From CAG-791 sp963591995 (lineage in GTDB: Bacteria; Bacillota; Clostridia; Lachnospirales; Lachnospiraceae): DNA of 13,692 nt. Below are positions 7,019 to 13,692 of this stretch, piece after piece. Both the position numbers and the translations under genes were made by a program. How positions within the stretch are numbered: position 1 is the first letter of the stretch; the number at the start of each line of letters is the position of its first letter. The stretch covers positions 1 to 13,692 of the forward strand of contig CAVAUJ010000065.1 in assembly GCA_963591995.1 (NCBI GenBank). The letters run 5' to 3'. The notes below the pieces were generated by a model. That model searched no databases, was not told the origin of the DNA, and worked only from the letters and a program-made list of their open reading frames with translations.

Positions 7019-8536
7019 ATGACAATTTTGATCGTAGAGGATGAGCTGTACGCACGGCAGTCCCTGGAGACACAGATCTACAGTTATGACAGGAATCGGG
7101 AATTTACGGTGCTGTCTGCGGCAAACGGCCGCGAGGGACTTGAGATGTTCTGCCGGAAGCACCCGGATCTTGTGATCACGGACATCAAAATGCCGCAGAT
7201 GGACGGGATTGCGATGCTGCAGGAGATTCATAAGCGGAATCCGGATATGCCGGTGGTCATTATGACTGCTTATTCCGAATTTCAGTACGCGCGGGATGCC
7301 CTCAAGGCAGGAGCCGTGGACTATCTTCTGAAGCCTGCGGACGAAAGGACGATCGCGGATTGTCTGGATAAGTATTTTGAAAAGGCAAAGCGCAGAGCGG
7401 ACGCGGACCAGATGAGCGGGCAGGATGCGGCGGTTCGCTGTGTGCTGATGACGATCGAGGGGGTCCGGCCGGACGGAATCGGAAGAAAGCTTTTCGACAA
7501 AACCTTCCATGCCTATTATATTGCCGCCCTGAATCCGATGGGGCATCGGCTGCAGCGGGAGCAGCTGCGGACCTGGATCGAGGAATGTGCAGCGAGCACC
7601 ATATCGAGCAATATGCGGCTCATCGGAATGCTGAACGGCCTGTGGATTCTGGTCATTCAGGATTTTGAGACATACAAGAGCTTCTTTTTGAAGCTTCTGG
7701 CACGGGCGGAGGAAGGCGGTTGCGCCATCCGGTGCGGTGTCAGTGACAGGCACAATGGAGAGGCCTCCATTGCAGCAGCGTGGGAGGAAGCATATTACGC
7801 ACTCCTGCAATACATGACGGATGGGAATCCGATTCATTTTCAGGAACAGGCGGATGAACCGGGAGGCTCTTGCGAGAGAAAGGAATTCCGCATTTCGCAG
7901 GACCGCGTGGCCCTGCTGGAGCAGGCGCTGGAGCAGAAAAACGGCGTGCGGTTTACCGAGATTCTGCATGCTGTCTTTACAGACATCCCGAAGAATCCGC
8001 AGGTTCGAAGTCTGGAAACGCTCTATCTGCATCTGCGGGTGATCTGTCTGCGCGCGGCCGGCCGGCAGGGGGATGCGGGAGAGAAGATCAACATTCTGGA
8101 TGACCATGGGATCCTGCAATGCAGCTCGCTGCGGGAAATGGAGGATTATTTTCACGACATCGGCCGGCAGCTTTGCGAGAGCAGGGAGCTGCCGCCGGAT
8201 CGGCGGGATGTCATCCGTGGCATCGAGGAATACGTGAACCGACACTACTCGGAGGACATCACGCTCAAGAAAATGGCGGAAGAGGTTCTGTTTATGAACC
8301 GCGATTATGTAAGTCATTTGTTTGCCGAGCAGAAGAAAGTGAATTTTTCGACGTATCTGCGGCAGGTCCGGATCGTTCACGCGAAGGAATTTCTGTCGGG
8401 GTCGACGTTGTCCATCGCGGAGGTGGCTGCCCTGACCGGGTACAAGGACTTTTCACAGTTCATTCGGAATTTCAAGCTGGAAACGGGAATGACGCCCAAG
8501 AAATACCGGGACAGCCGGGAGAAGCCGGACGTGTGA
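7019..8536 (+). CDS. YesN-type response regulator with AraC DNA-binding domain
   Basis: This 505-residue regulator has an N-terminal receiver domain (1 to about 120) with the acidic pair Glu7/Asp8, phospho-acceptor Asp55 (TDIKMPQMDG), Thr83 and Lys105 (DYLLKP), all key residues intact. A long central region (about 125-395) of unknown role follows. The C-terminus (about 400-500) is an AraC-type double helix-turn-helix, with ITLKKMAEEV as the first helix pair and the TPKKYRDS family signature at the end. The start has only a weak ribosome binding site (AAAAGG at 6999-7004, 14 nt away), so translation probably depends on coupling to the permease gene 10 nt upstream. Its natural partner is the YesM-type kinase at 561-2453, on the opposite strand at the other end of the module. 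It probably activates the promoter before 2750. Confidence 0.94.
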   Translation: MTILIVEDELYARQSLETQIYSYDRNREFTVLSAANGREGLEMFCRKHPDLVITDIKMPQMDGIAMLQEIHKRNPDMPVVIMTAYSEFQYARDALKAGAVDYLLKPADERTIADCLDKYFEKAKRRADADQMSGQDAAVRCVLMTIEGVRPDGIGRKLFDKTFHAYYIAALNPMGHRLQREQLRTWIEECAASTISSNMRLIGMLNGLWILVIQDFETYKSFFLKLLARAEEGGCAIRCGVSDRHNGEASIAAAWEEAYYALLQYMTDGNPIHFQEQADEPGGSCERKEFRISQDRVALLEQALEQKNGVRFTEILHAVFTDIPKNPQVRSLETLYLHLRVICLRAAGRQGDAGEKINILDDHGILQCSSLREMEDYFHDIGRQLCESRELPPDRRDVIRGIEEYVNRHYSEDITLKKMAEEVLFMNRDYVSHLFAEQKKVNFSTYLRQVRIVHAKEFLSGSTLSIAEVAALTGYKDFSQFIRNFKLETGMTPKKYRDSREKPDV

Positions 8537-8558
8537 CGGGGAATCCATGGGGTCCCCG
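8537..8558 (+). other. Small hairpin after the response regulator stop
   Basis: CGGGGA (8537-8542) can pair with TCCCCG (8553-8558) across a 10-nt loop immediately after the stop codon. There is no T run, so it is not a standard intrinsic terminator. It may protect the mRNA end or have no role. Confidence 0.3.
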
Positions 8559-8561
8559 GAA

Positions 8562-8638
8562 CCATTGAAACACCATTGGAGCACGATTGAAACACCATTG
8601 TAAGACCATTGGAAAAGCACTGGGAAACCATTGGAAGC
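8562..8638. repeat. Seven 11-nt tandem repeats built on CCATTG
   Basis: Seven units begin every 11 nt: 8562, 8573, 8584, 8595, 8606, 8617 and 8628. Five start with CCATTG; the third starts CGATTG and the sixth GCACTG. The remaining five bases are A-rich (for example AAACA, GAGCA, TAAGA). The period is close to one DNA helical turn and is not a multiple of three, so the array is not coding. It lies between the regulator stop and the dipeptidase ribosome binding site. No promoter could be identified inside it. Confidence 0.85.
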
Positions 8639-8668
8639 CGGTGCGATTCGAGAGGAAGGGAGAACGGT

Positions 8669-9997
8669 ATGCAGGATGATCCGCAGGAATTCCTTGCGTG
8701 GATCCGGGCGCATGAGGAAGAAATGCTGCAGGATATCGCGGAATTGATTGCTGTACCGAGCGTTTCCAAAGGATCCGATGAGGAAAGAGCGGGAACGGGA
8801 GCGCCGTTCGGAGCGGCGTGCCGCAAGGCACTGGAACGGTATCTGTTCATGGCCGGGCGGGATGGCTTAATGTGTCGCGACCTGTCCGGATATTGCGGCG
8901 AGGTGCGTGTCGGAGCCCCGACGGCGGAGCACGTTCTGGGCATCTGGAACCATCTGGATGTGGTTCCTGCGGGAGAAGGCTGGGCGACGCCGCCTTTTCA
9001 AATGACGCAGAAGGGACGCTGGATTCTGGGGCGCGGTGTCCAGGACAACAAGGGACCGCTGGTGGCGGTTTATTATGTCCTTCGATATCTGCAGGAGAAG
9101 GGATTGCTGCAGCATATCGAGGTGAAGCAGCTGGCCGGCTGCGATGAAGAGCGCGGAATGGAGGATGCGGCCTGGTTCTGCAGGAACGAGGCGGTGCCGG
9201 ATATGGCTTTTGTCGCAGATTGCGGTTTTCCGGTTTGCTGCGGCGAAAAGGGAAAGCTCGCATTGGTTTTGAAGTCCCGATGCACCGTGTCCGGCATAAG
9301 GGAGCTGGAGGCAGGCGATGCGCCGAACATCATTCCGGCGCATGCGGAGGCGGTGCTGTCCTCCGGTAAGGTAATCAAAGGGGACGGAATCGGCGGACAC
9401 GCGGCCTTCCCGGAGAAAACCGTCAATGCGATTCATGTGCTGCTGGAAAAGCTCCTCGGCACGGACATACCGGAGAAGGCATTGCTGAGCTTCCTTTATC
9501 GGTTGTCGGCAGACGGATACGGCGGAGCAATCGGCATGGACCTGCAGGATGCGGTTTCCGGGAGATTGACCTGCAATCTCGGGATGCTGCAGCTGCGGGA
9601 CGGGTACCTCCGGTGCCATCTGGACATTCGTTATCCGGTGACGTTCACCGGGGAGCAGGTGATGGATTGCCTGCGGCGGGCGGACGGAATGGAACAATTT
9701 GAAATCGTCAGCAGGAAGAATACAGAGCCCTATTACCGGGATCCGGAAGATCCCTTTGTGCGAGCTCTGCAGACGGCCTATCGGGAAGAAACCGGAACGG
9801 AGAAGCTGCCCTACGTGATGGGCGGAGGAACCTATGCGGCAAAACTACCGGATACGGTGGGCTTTGGAACAGGCTTTGAGAGAGATTTTACAGAGCTGGG
9901 ACTAAAAACCGGACACGGCGACTGCCATGGGGCCGATGAGGCGGAGTGCATTGACAACCTGGAAAAGGCCATGGCCATTTACCGAAGGGCGATCCTT
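8669..9997 (+). CDS. M20 family dipeptidase (PepV/Sapep-like), 3' end lost in gap
   Basis: This is a zinc peptidase that probably cleaves dipeptides in the cytoplasm. There are 443 residues before the N run, close to the expected full length, so the real end is in or just after the gap. Visible active-site elements of family M20 are His95 and Asp97 (NHLDVVP), the bridging Asp126 (RGVQDNKGP), the Glu160/Glu161 pair (CDEERG), His244 (GGHAAFP) of the lid domain, and C-terminal His420 (GDCHGADE). ADCGFPVC (183-190) occupies the place of the PDxxFP segment of PepV-like enzymes. The ATG at 8669 follows AGGAAGGGAG (8653-8662); an in-frame ATG at 8609 lies inside the 11-nt repeats and is unlikely. 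A reading frame continuing across the gap to about 10117 cannot be trusted, because the gap size is unknown and it would run into the next gene's ribosome binding site. No signal peptide is seen. Confidence 0.9.
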
Positions 9998-10089
9998 NNN
10001 NNNNNNNNNNNNNNNNNNNNNNNNNNNNNNNNNNNNNNNNNNNNNNNNNNNNNNNNNNNNNNNNNNNNNNNNNNNNNNNNNNNNNNNNN
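9998..10089. other. Assembly gap (92 Ns)
   Basis: A continuous run of Ns joins the 3' end of the dipeptidase gene to the leader of the aldo/keto reductase gene. The true length is not known, so a terminator, a promoter or a small gene could be missing here. Confidence 0.99.
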
Positions 10090-10113
10090 GAAAAGAAAGG
10101 AAGCGGATAAAAC

Positions 10114-11031
10114 ATGAAAACCATCAGCATTAATGATAAGGTAAAGGATGTGTCTGTCATCGGCATCGGCTGCATGCGGATCAACGGTCTGCAGGATGAG
10201 AAGGCGGTGCGGGACCTGGCAGAGACGGCGCTGGACAGCGGGATCAATTTTTTTGACCACGCGGACATTTACGGTGGCGGTGAATGCGAGGAGATTTTCG
10301 GCAGGGCGATTCCGTCCTCTCTTCGGGAAAGAATGATCCTGCAGACCAAGTGTGTGATCCGCCCGGGCGTTTGCTACGATTCCTCCAAAGAATACATCCT
10401 GCAGCAGGTGGATGCGAGCCTTCGCCGTCTGCACACGGAATATGTGGACATTCTGCTGCTGCACCGGCCGGATGCGCTGATGGAGCCGGAGGAGATTGCA
10501 GAGGCCTTTGATACGCTGGAGCGGGAGGGAAAGGTAAGAGCCTTCGGTGTTTCCAATCATAATCCGATGCAGATCGAGCTCCTGAACGCCTATTGCGGCG
10601 GACGCATCAAGGTGAATCAGATCCAATACAGCATCGCGCATTGCCCGACCATTGATGCGGGTCTGAATTTCAACATCGCCAACGATGCCGGCTGCAGCAG
10701 AGACAACAGCATCATAGAATATGCGCGCTGGAAGAAGCTTCAGCTGCAGGCCTGGTCGCCGTTCCAATACGGCATGTTCGAGGGCACCTTCCTCGGGAAT
10801 GAGCGTTATCGGGAATTGAATGCCGTAGTCGACCGCCTAGCGGAGCAATATCACACAACGCCGAATGCCATTGCCGTGGCGTGGATCCTGCGTCACCCGG
10901 CGAAAATCCAGTGCATTGTCGGGACAACCAACCGGAAGAGAATCGAGGGACTTTCCGCAGCCGCGGACATTACGTTGACAAGAGAGGAATGGTACGAGCT
11001 GTATCTGGCAGCCGGCAAGCAGCTGCCGTGA
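10114..11031 (+). CDS. Aldo/keto reductase
   Basis: This 305-residue cytoplasmic NAD(P)H-dependent oxidoreductase has a TIM-barrel fold. The complete catalytic tetrad is visible: Asp48 and Tyr53 (FDHADIYGGGE), Lys79 (QTKC) and His117 (LLLHRPD). The FGVSN segment (near 144-148) and the late cofactor-binding stretch IVGTTNRKRI (near 268-277) are also typical. It resembles YdhF-type reductases in length and order of motifs. AAAGGAAG (10096-10103) lies about 10 nt before the ATG. The cysteine desulfidase-like gene begins 26 nt after its stop, suggesting co-transcription. The assembly gap upstream hides whether the dipeptidase gene is joined to it. The substrate carbonyl compound is unknown. Confidence 0.92.
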   Translation: MKTISINDKVKDVSVIGIGCMRINGLQDEKAVRDLAETALDSGINFFDHADIYGGGECEEIFGRAIPSSLRERMILQTKCVIRPGVCYDSSKEYILQQVDASLRRLHTEYVDILLLHRPDALMEPEEIAEAFDTLEREGKVRAFGVSNHNPMQIELLNAYCGGRIKVNQIQYSIAHCPTIDAGLNFNIANDAGCSRDNSIIEYARWKKLQLQAWSPFQYGMFEGTFLGNERYRELNAVVDRLAEQYHTTPNAIAVAWILRHPAKIQCIVGTTNRKRIEGLSAAADITLTREEWYELYLAAGKQLP

Positions 11032-11057
11032 ACCGATGGACCGAAATGGGGATGATT

Positions 11058-12347
11058 ATGGAGAAGAAGATTTACAATGCATACGTTGCAATCCTCCGGG
11101 AGGAGCTGATTCCCGCCCTTGGCTGTACGGAGCCGATCGCACTGGCCTATTGCGCCGCACTGGCGCGGCAGGTGCTGGGCACAGAGGCCTCCCGCATGGA
11201 GGTATATTGCAGCGGGAACATTATTAAAAATGTCAAGAGCGTCACGGTGCCCAATTCCAACGGAATGCGCGGAATCGAGGCCGCGGCGATCCTCGGCTAC
11301 ACCGGCGGCGATGCGGATGCCAAGCTGGAGGTGCTGGAGGCCGTAGAGCAGGAGGATATTGACCGGGCAGGGGAGTTGCTGGAGCAGAATTTCTGCAAAT
11401 GCCATCATGTTAAGGATGTTGCCAATCTCTATATCCGGGTCGAGCTTTACGGGGAGGAGCATTCGTCTGCGGTGACCATTGCCAACCATCATACGCAGGT
11501 GCAATGCATCCGAAAGGACGGCGAAATCGTATACCGGCAGGAGGAAACGGAGACGGAGGCTGCGCCGGAGCCCAAAGAGCTGCTGAACGTGCGGGATATT
11601 CTGGCATTTGCCGACAGCGTGGAGCTGGCAGACGTCCGCGATTTACTGGAGCGGCAGATCCGGCTGAACAGTGCCATTTCGGACGAGGGACTGCAGCACG
11701 GCTACGGTGCGGAAATAGGGCGTACCATTCTGGAAACCTACGGCAATGAGTCGGTGGCCGTCCGTGCGAAGGCACGCGCAGCGGCCGGCTCCGATGCGCG
11801 CATGAACGGCTGTGCCCTGCCGGTTGTCATCAATTCCGGAAGCGGCAACCAGGGAATTACCTGCTCCATCCCGGTGGTGGAATACGGAAAGCAGCTGAGG
11901 GTAAGCGAGGACAAATTGCTGCGCGGCCTGGTCGTGAGCAATCTGGTGGCCATCCACCAGAAGAAATACATCGGGAGCCTTTCGGCCTATTGCGGAGCGG
12001 TCAGTGCCGCCTGCGGTGCCGGAGCGGGCATTGCCTATCTGTACGGAGAGGATTATCAGCAGATTTCCGAGACGATTACCAACACCATTGCGAACATCGG
12101 CGGTGTCGTCTGCGACGGCGCCAAATCCTCCTGCGCTGCCAAAATCGCTTCCTCCGTGGATGCGGCGATTATGGCGAACAATCTGGCACAGAAGGGCCGG
12201 TATTTTAAATCCGGGGAGGGACTGGTGGAAAACTCGGTGGAGGAGACCATTCAGAATCTCGGCTATGTCGGCAAGGTGGGAATGAAGGAGACGGACAATG
12301 TCATTCTGGGCCTGATGATCGGTGAGAACGCCGGTGAAAGAGCATGA
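11058..12347 (+). CDS. cyuA: L-cysteine desulfidase / L-serine dehydratase-alpha family (CyuA-like)
   Basis: This 429-residue protein belongs to the SDH_alpha/UPF0597 family. The family opening EELIPALGCTEPIALAY places Cys23 in the N-terminal active-site loop. Late cysteines Cys312, Cys352 and Cys359 are spaced 40 and 7 residues apart, the spacing I recall for the iron-sulphur ligands of archaeal L-cysteine desulfidase; Cys269 and Cys319 are also present. The expected reaction is cysteine to pyruvate, ammonia and sulphide using an oxygen-sensitive [4Fe-4S] cluster, which suits an anaerobe. The ATG at 11058 is chosen because GGGG (11048-11051) lies 6 nt upstream and the protein then aligns with the family start; in-frame ATGs at 11052 and 11046 add two or four residues. 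It follows the reductase by 26 nt and ends before a strong hairpin. Serine or another amino acid could be the real substrate. Confidence 0.88.
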   Translation: MEKKIYNAYVAILREELIPALGCTEPIALAYCAALARQVLGTEASRMEVYCSGNIIKNVKSVTVPNSNGMRGIEAAAILGYTGGDADAKLEVLEAVEQEDIDRAGELLEQNFCKCHHVKDVANLYIRVELYGEEHSSAVTIANHHTQVQCIRKDGEIVYRQEETETEAAPEPKELLNVRDILAFADSVELADVRDLLERQIRLNSAISDEGLQHGYGAEIGRTILETYGNESVAVRAKARAAAGSDARMNGCALPVVINSGSGNQGITCSIPVVEYGKQLRVSEDKLLRGLVVSNLVAIHQKKYIGSLSAYCGAVSAACGAGAGIAYLYGEDYQQISETITNTIANIGGVVCDGAKSSCAAKIASSVDAAIMANNLAQKGRYFKSGEGLVENSVEETIQNLGYVGKVGMKETDNVILGLMIGENAGERA

Positions 12348-12362
12348 AAATGCGGATTGCCA

Positions 12363-12396
12363 AAGAGGCGGGTACCTGACAGGGTACCCGCCTCTT
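12363..12396. terminator. Perfect 14-bp hairpin between convergent genes
   Basis: AAGAGGCGGGTACC (12363-12376) and GGTACCCGCCTCTT (12383-12396) form a perfect 14-bp stem with a 6-nt loop (TGACAG), 15 nt after the desulfidase stop. The 3' side continues CTGTAATC, so the plus-strand T tract is short. On the other strand the stem is followed by TGGCAA, also poor in T. It probably serves both convergent transcripts. Confidence 0.8.
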
Positions 12397-12416
12397 CTGT
12401 AATCCGGCCAAAAGGT

Positions 12417-13649
12417 CTATAAAAGAATGCCGTTCTGCTCACACAGGGCCTGTGCGGATTCTACGGAGTCGACACCGGTCCGGTTCTTGATCGGTGCAAA
12501 TTCGCGGGAGCGTTCCACCTCATAGGGGAGGCAGGAGTCCATCTCGTGAACCATGTCCAGAATCAGCTGTTCAAATTTGTAACCGTTGGGAGCCTGCGGC
12601 TTTACGAGCCTTCCCTCTGCGTCCATATAGGGAATTTTCTTTTCCACGATGTGCAGCATTAGCTTGTCATCCATGATCTCCTCGAGCTTGTCCTCACGGA
12701 AGAGATAATTCAGGATGACACCGAAATTGTAGGCGGGATCTCCCTTTTCGTTTACGGCAGAAAGAAGCTCGGGCGTCATGTCGTAATACTCCACGATGGA
12801 GGGCTTTCCGTCCTCCAGACACATGGCACCTACCTTCTCATCGGGAGAAACCTTGCGCACGCATTTGGCACCGCAGGCATAGCCTCCGGCGATGGTGGCC
12901 CCGAGAAAGACGGGATCGCAGATGCGCTGCAGCACATTGTCCACGGCGAAGCAATTGAGCCATTGCACGCCCAGCTCGTGCAGCTTGTCGACGAGCCCGG
13001 CCTTTGCCATGGAGCTGAACCAGCCACCGTTGCCGTTCGGAGAGGAGGCGATCCGGAAAGGGCTCTCCATATAGACCTTGCCGTTGTAATCCGTCGCAGG
13101 AGCCATATCCTGACGGAAGAAGAAGATCTTCTCTGCGTCGTATCCGAAATAATCGTGCTCCTTCATGAAGGAAACGGTAGCATCATGGTTTTTGTCGCTG
13201 GTCATGATGAAAAACGGGAGAAAAACGCCTGCCTCCCGGACGACATCCATGAGATTCTCGATGAGGCGCTGCATGATGTATACGGGATGCGTCCTGCCGA
13301 TGTCATACATACATTTGGGGTTATCGGAGCCAAGACGCGTTCCCATGCCGCCGGCCAGCAGCACGGCGGCTGCCCGTCCTTCGCGGATCTGCGCCAGACC
13401 AAGGGCACGATATTCGTCCTCGTGTGCACGAATCTGCGGCAGCTCCATGGCGGCCAGGGGAGCAATCACACCTCTGGCGGGAAACTGATCCGTATGACCG
13501 ACAAAGCGTGTGACCGAAAAATCCAGATCCTCGATCTGCGTCAGCAGAGCATCCTTCTCCTCATCGGAGAGAGTATCATAGTATTGCAGCGCATGCTCCT
13601 GACCGAATTCCTTTAATTTATTCCAAGCCTTTTCCCTGCGATTCTCCAT
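12417..13649 (-). CDS. UDPGP/UAP-type nucleotide-sugar pyrophosphorylase
   Basis: The 410-residue protein belongs to the UDPGP family, which joins UTP with a sugar-1-phosphate (GlcNAc-1-P, GalNAc-1-P or Glc-1-P) to make a UDP-sugar. Visible motifs are LLAGGMGTRLG (97-107) binding the nucleotide, PK (111-112), GNGG (206-209) and AVDNVL (235-240) near the metal/UTP site. This arrangement is that of eukaryotic-type UDP-N-acetylglucosamine pyrophosphorylase, not the GlmU or GalU folds. In PKCM, Cys113 replaces the usual Gly of PKGM. The start ATG (13647-13649 on the minus strand) follows AAGGAGA a few bases upstream. The gene is convergent with the desulfidase gene and shares its hairpin. No other nucleotide-sugar gene is nearby, so it may be an independent housekeeping or glycan gene. 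Confidence 0.9.
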   Translation of the reverse strand: MENRREKAWNKLKEFGQEHALQYYDTLSDEEKDALLTQIEDLDFSVTRFVGHTDQFPARGVIAPLAAMELPQIRAHEDEYRALGLAQIREGRAAAVLLAGGMGTRLGSDNPKCMYDIGRTHPVYIMQRLIENLMDVVREAGVFLPFFIMTSDKNHDATVSFMKEHDYFGYDAEKIFFFRQDMAPATDYNGKVYMESPFRIASSPNGNGGWFSSMAKAGLVDKLHELGVQWLNCFAVDNVLQRICDPVFLGATIAGGYACGAKCVRKVSPDEKVGAMCLEDGKPSIVEYYDMTPELLSAVNEKGDPAYNFGVILNYLFREDKLEEIMDDKLMLHIVEKKIPYMDAEGRLVKPQAPNGYKFEQLILDMVHEMDSCLPYEVERSREFAPIKNRTGVDSVESAQALCEQNGILL

Positions 13650-13673
13650 GTTTTCTCCTTTGCTCGTTATTCC

Positions 13674-13679
13674 ATCATA
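13674..13679 (-). promoter_or_regulatory. Possible -10 element of the pyrophosphorylase gene
   Basis: TATGAT on the minus strand lies 25 nt before the start codon, a plausible -10 placing the transcript start near 13667. The matching -35 would lie beyond the right edge of the window, so this cannot be confirmed. Confidence 0.4.
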
Positions 13680-13692
13680 TTTTACGATGCGG

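Noticed and set aside
6974..8380. A 468-codon minus-strand frame opposite the response regulator
   Set aside because: The plus strand encodes intact receiver and AraC domains; the antisense product has no domain and the composition expected of a mirror frame.
8562..8638. Possible CRISPR array
   Set aside because: The unit is only 11 nt with no unique spacers and no cas genes nearby; it is a simple tandem repeat.
8609..8668. Upstream in-frame ATG extending the dipeptidase by 20 residues
   Set aside because: It lies inside the 11-nt repeats without a ribosome binding site, while the ATG at 8669 has AGGAAGGGAG at the right distance.
10090..10117. Dipeptidase C-terminus continuing after the gap
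   Set aside because: The frame across Ns is arbitrary, and this stretch is the ribosome binding site and start of the reductase gene.
10881..11057. N-terminal extension of the desulfidase-like protein
   Set aside because: It overlaps the reductase coding sequence in another frame, and the family N-terminus begins at the ATG at 11058.

Overview
The window looks like chromosomal DNA from a Gram-positive anaerobe of the Clostridia, probably Lachnospiraceae. Reasons: strong AGGAGG-type ribosome binding sites, Bacillus-type LexA boxes (CGAAC-N4-GTTCG), a YesM/YesN-type two-component pair beside a sugar-type ABC importer that lacks its own ATPase, and a short membrane-anchored LysM-like SOS protein of the kind that sits beside lexA in this family. 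GC is moderately high by eye and similar throughout. I see no rRNA, tRNA, CRISPR array or insertion sequence. One run of Ns (9998-10089) is an assembly gap.

Layout. (1) 1-527: an SOS promoter with two LexA boxes drives a small YneA-like membrane protein; lexA itself probably lies just left of the window on the other strand. (2) 561-8536: a solute-uptake module. A YesM-type sensor kinase (minus strand) is divergent from a plus-strand series: a URO-D/cobalamin-methyltransferase-superfamily enzyme, a lipoprotein solute-binding protein, two MalF/MalG-type permeases, and a YesN-type response regulator with an AraC DNA-binding domain. Kinase and regulator therefore bracket the transporter genes. 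A strong hairpin preceded by a 15-nt triple repeat separates the binding-protein gene from the permease genes, and probably sets unequal expression. (3) 8537-8668: an intergenic segment dominated by seven 11-nt tandem repeats built on CCATTG. (4) 8669-12347: an M20 (PepV/Sapep-like) dipeptidase running into the gap, an aldo/keto reductase, and an L-cysteine desulfidase/L-serine dehydratase-alpha-family protein, closed by a perfect 14-bp hairpin. (5) 12417-13649, minus strand: a UDPGP/UAP-type nucleotide-sugar pyrophosphorylase convergent on that hairpin.

How the genes may work together (inference). The kinase senses an extracellular signal and phosphorylates the regulator, which activates the transporter operon. 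The imported solute is unknown. The only enzyme at the head of the operon is a URO-D-superfamily protein with a His-x-Cys...Cys zinc-site pattern typical of methylcobamide methyltransferases, and no glycoside hydrolase is present, so the ligand may not be an ordinary oligosaccharide. The downstream dipeptidase and cysteine desulfidase suggest a separate peptide/cysteine catabolic function. The least conventional parts are the methyltransferase-like enzyme tied to the split two-component/ABC module, the repeat-plus-attenuator segment, and the 11-nt repeat array.
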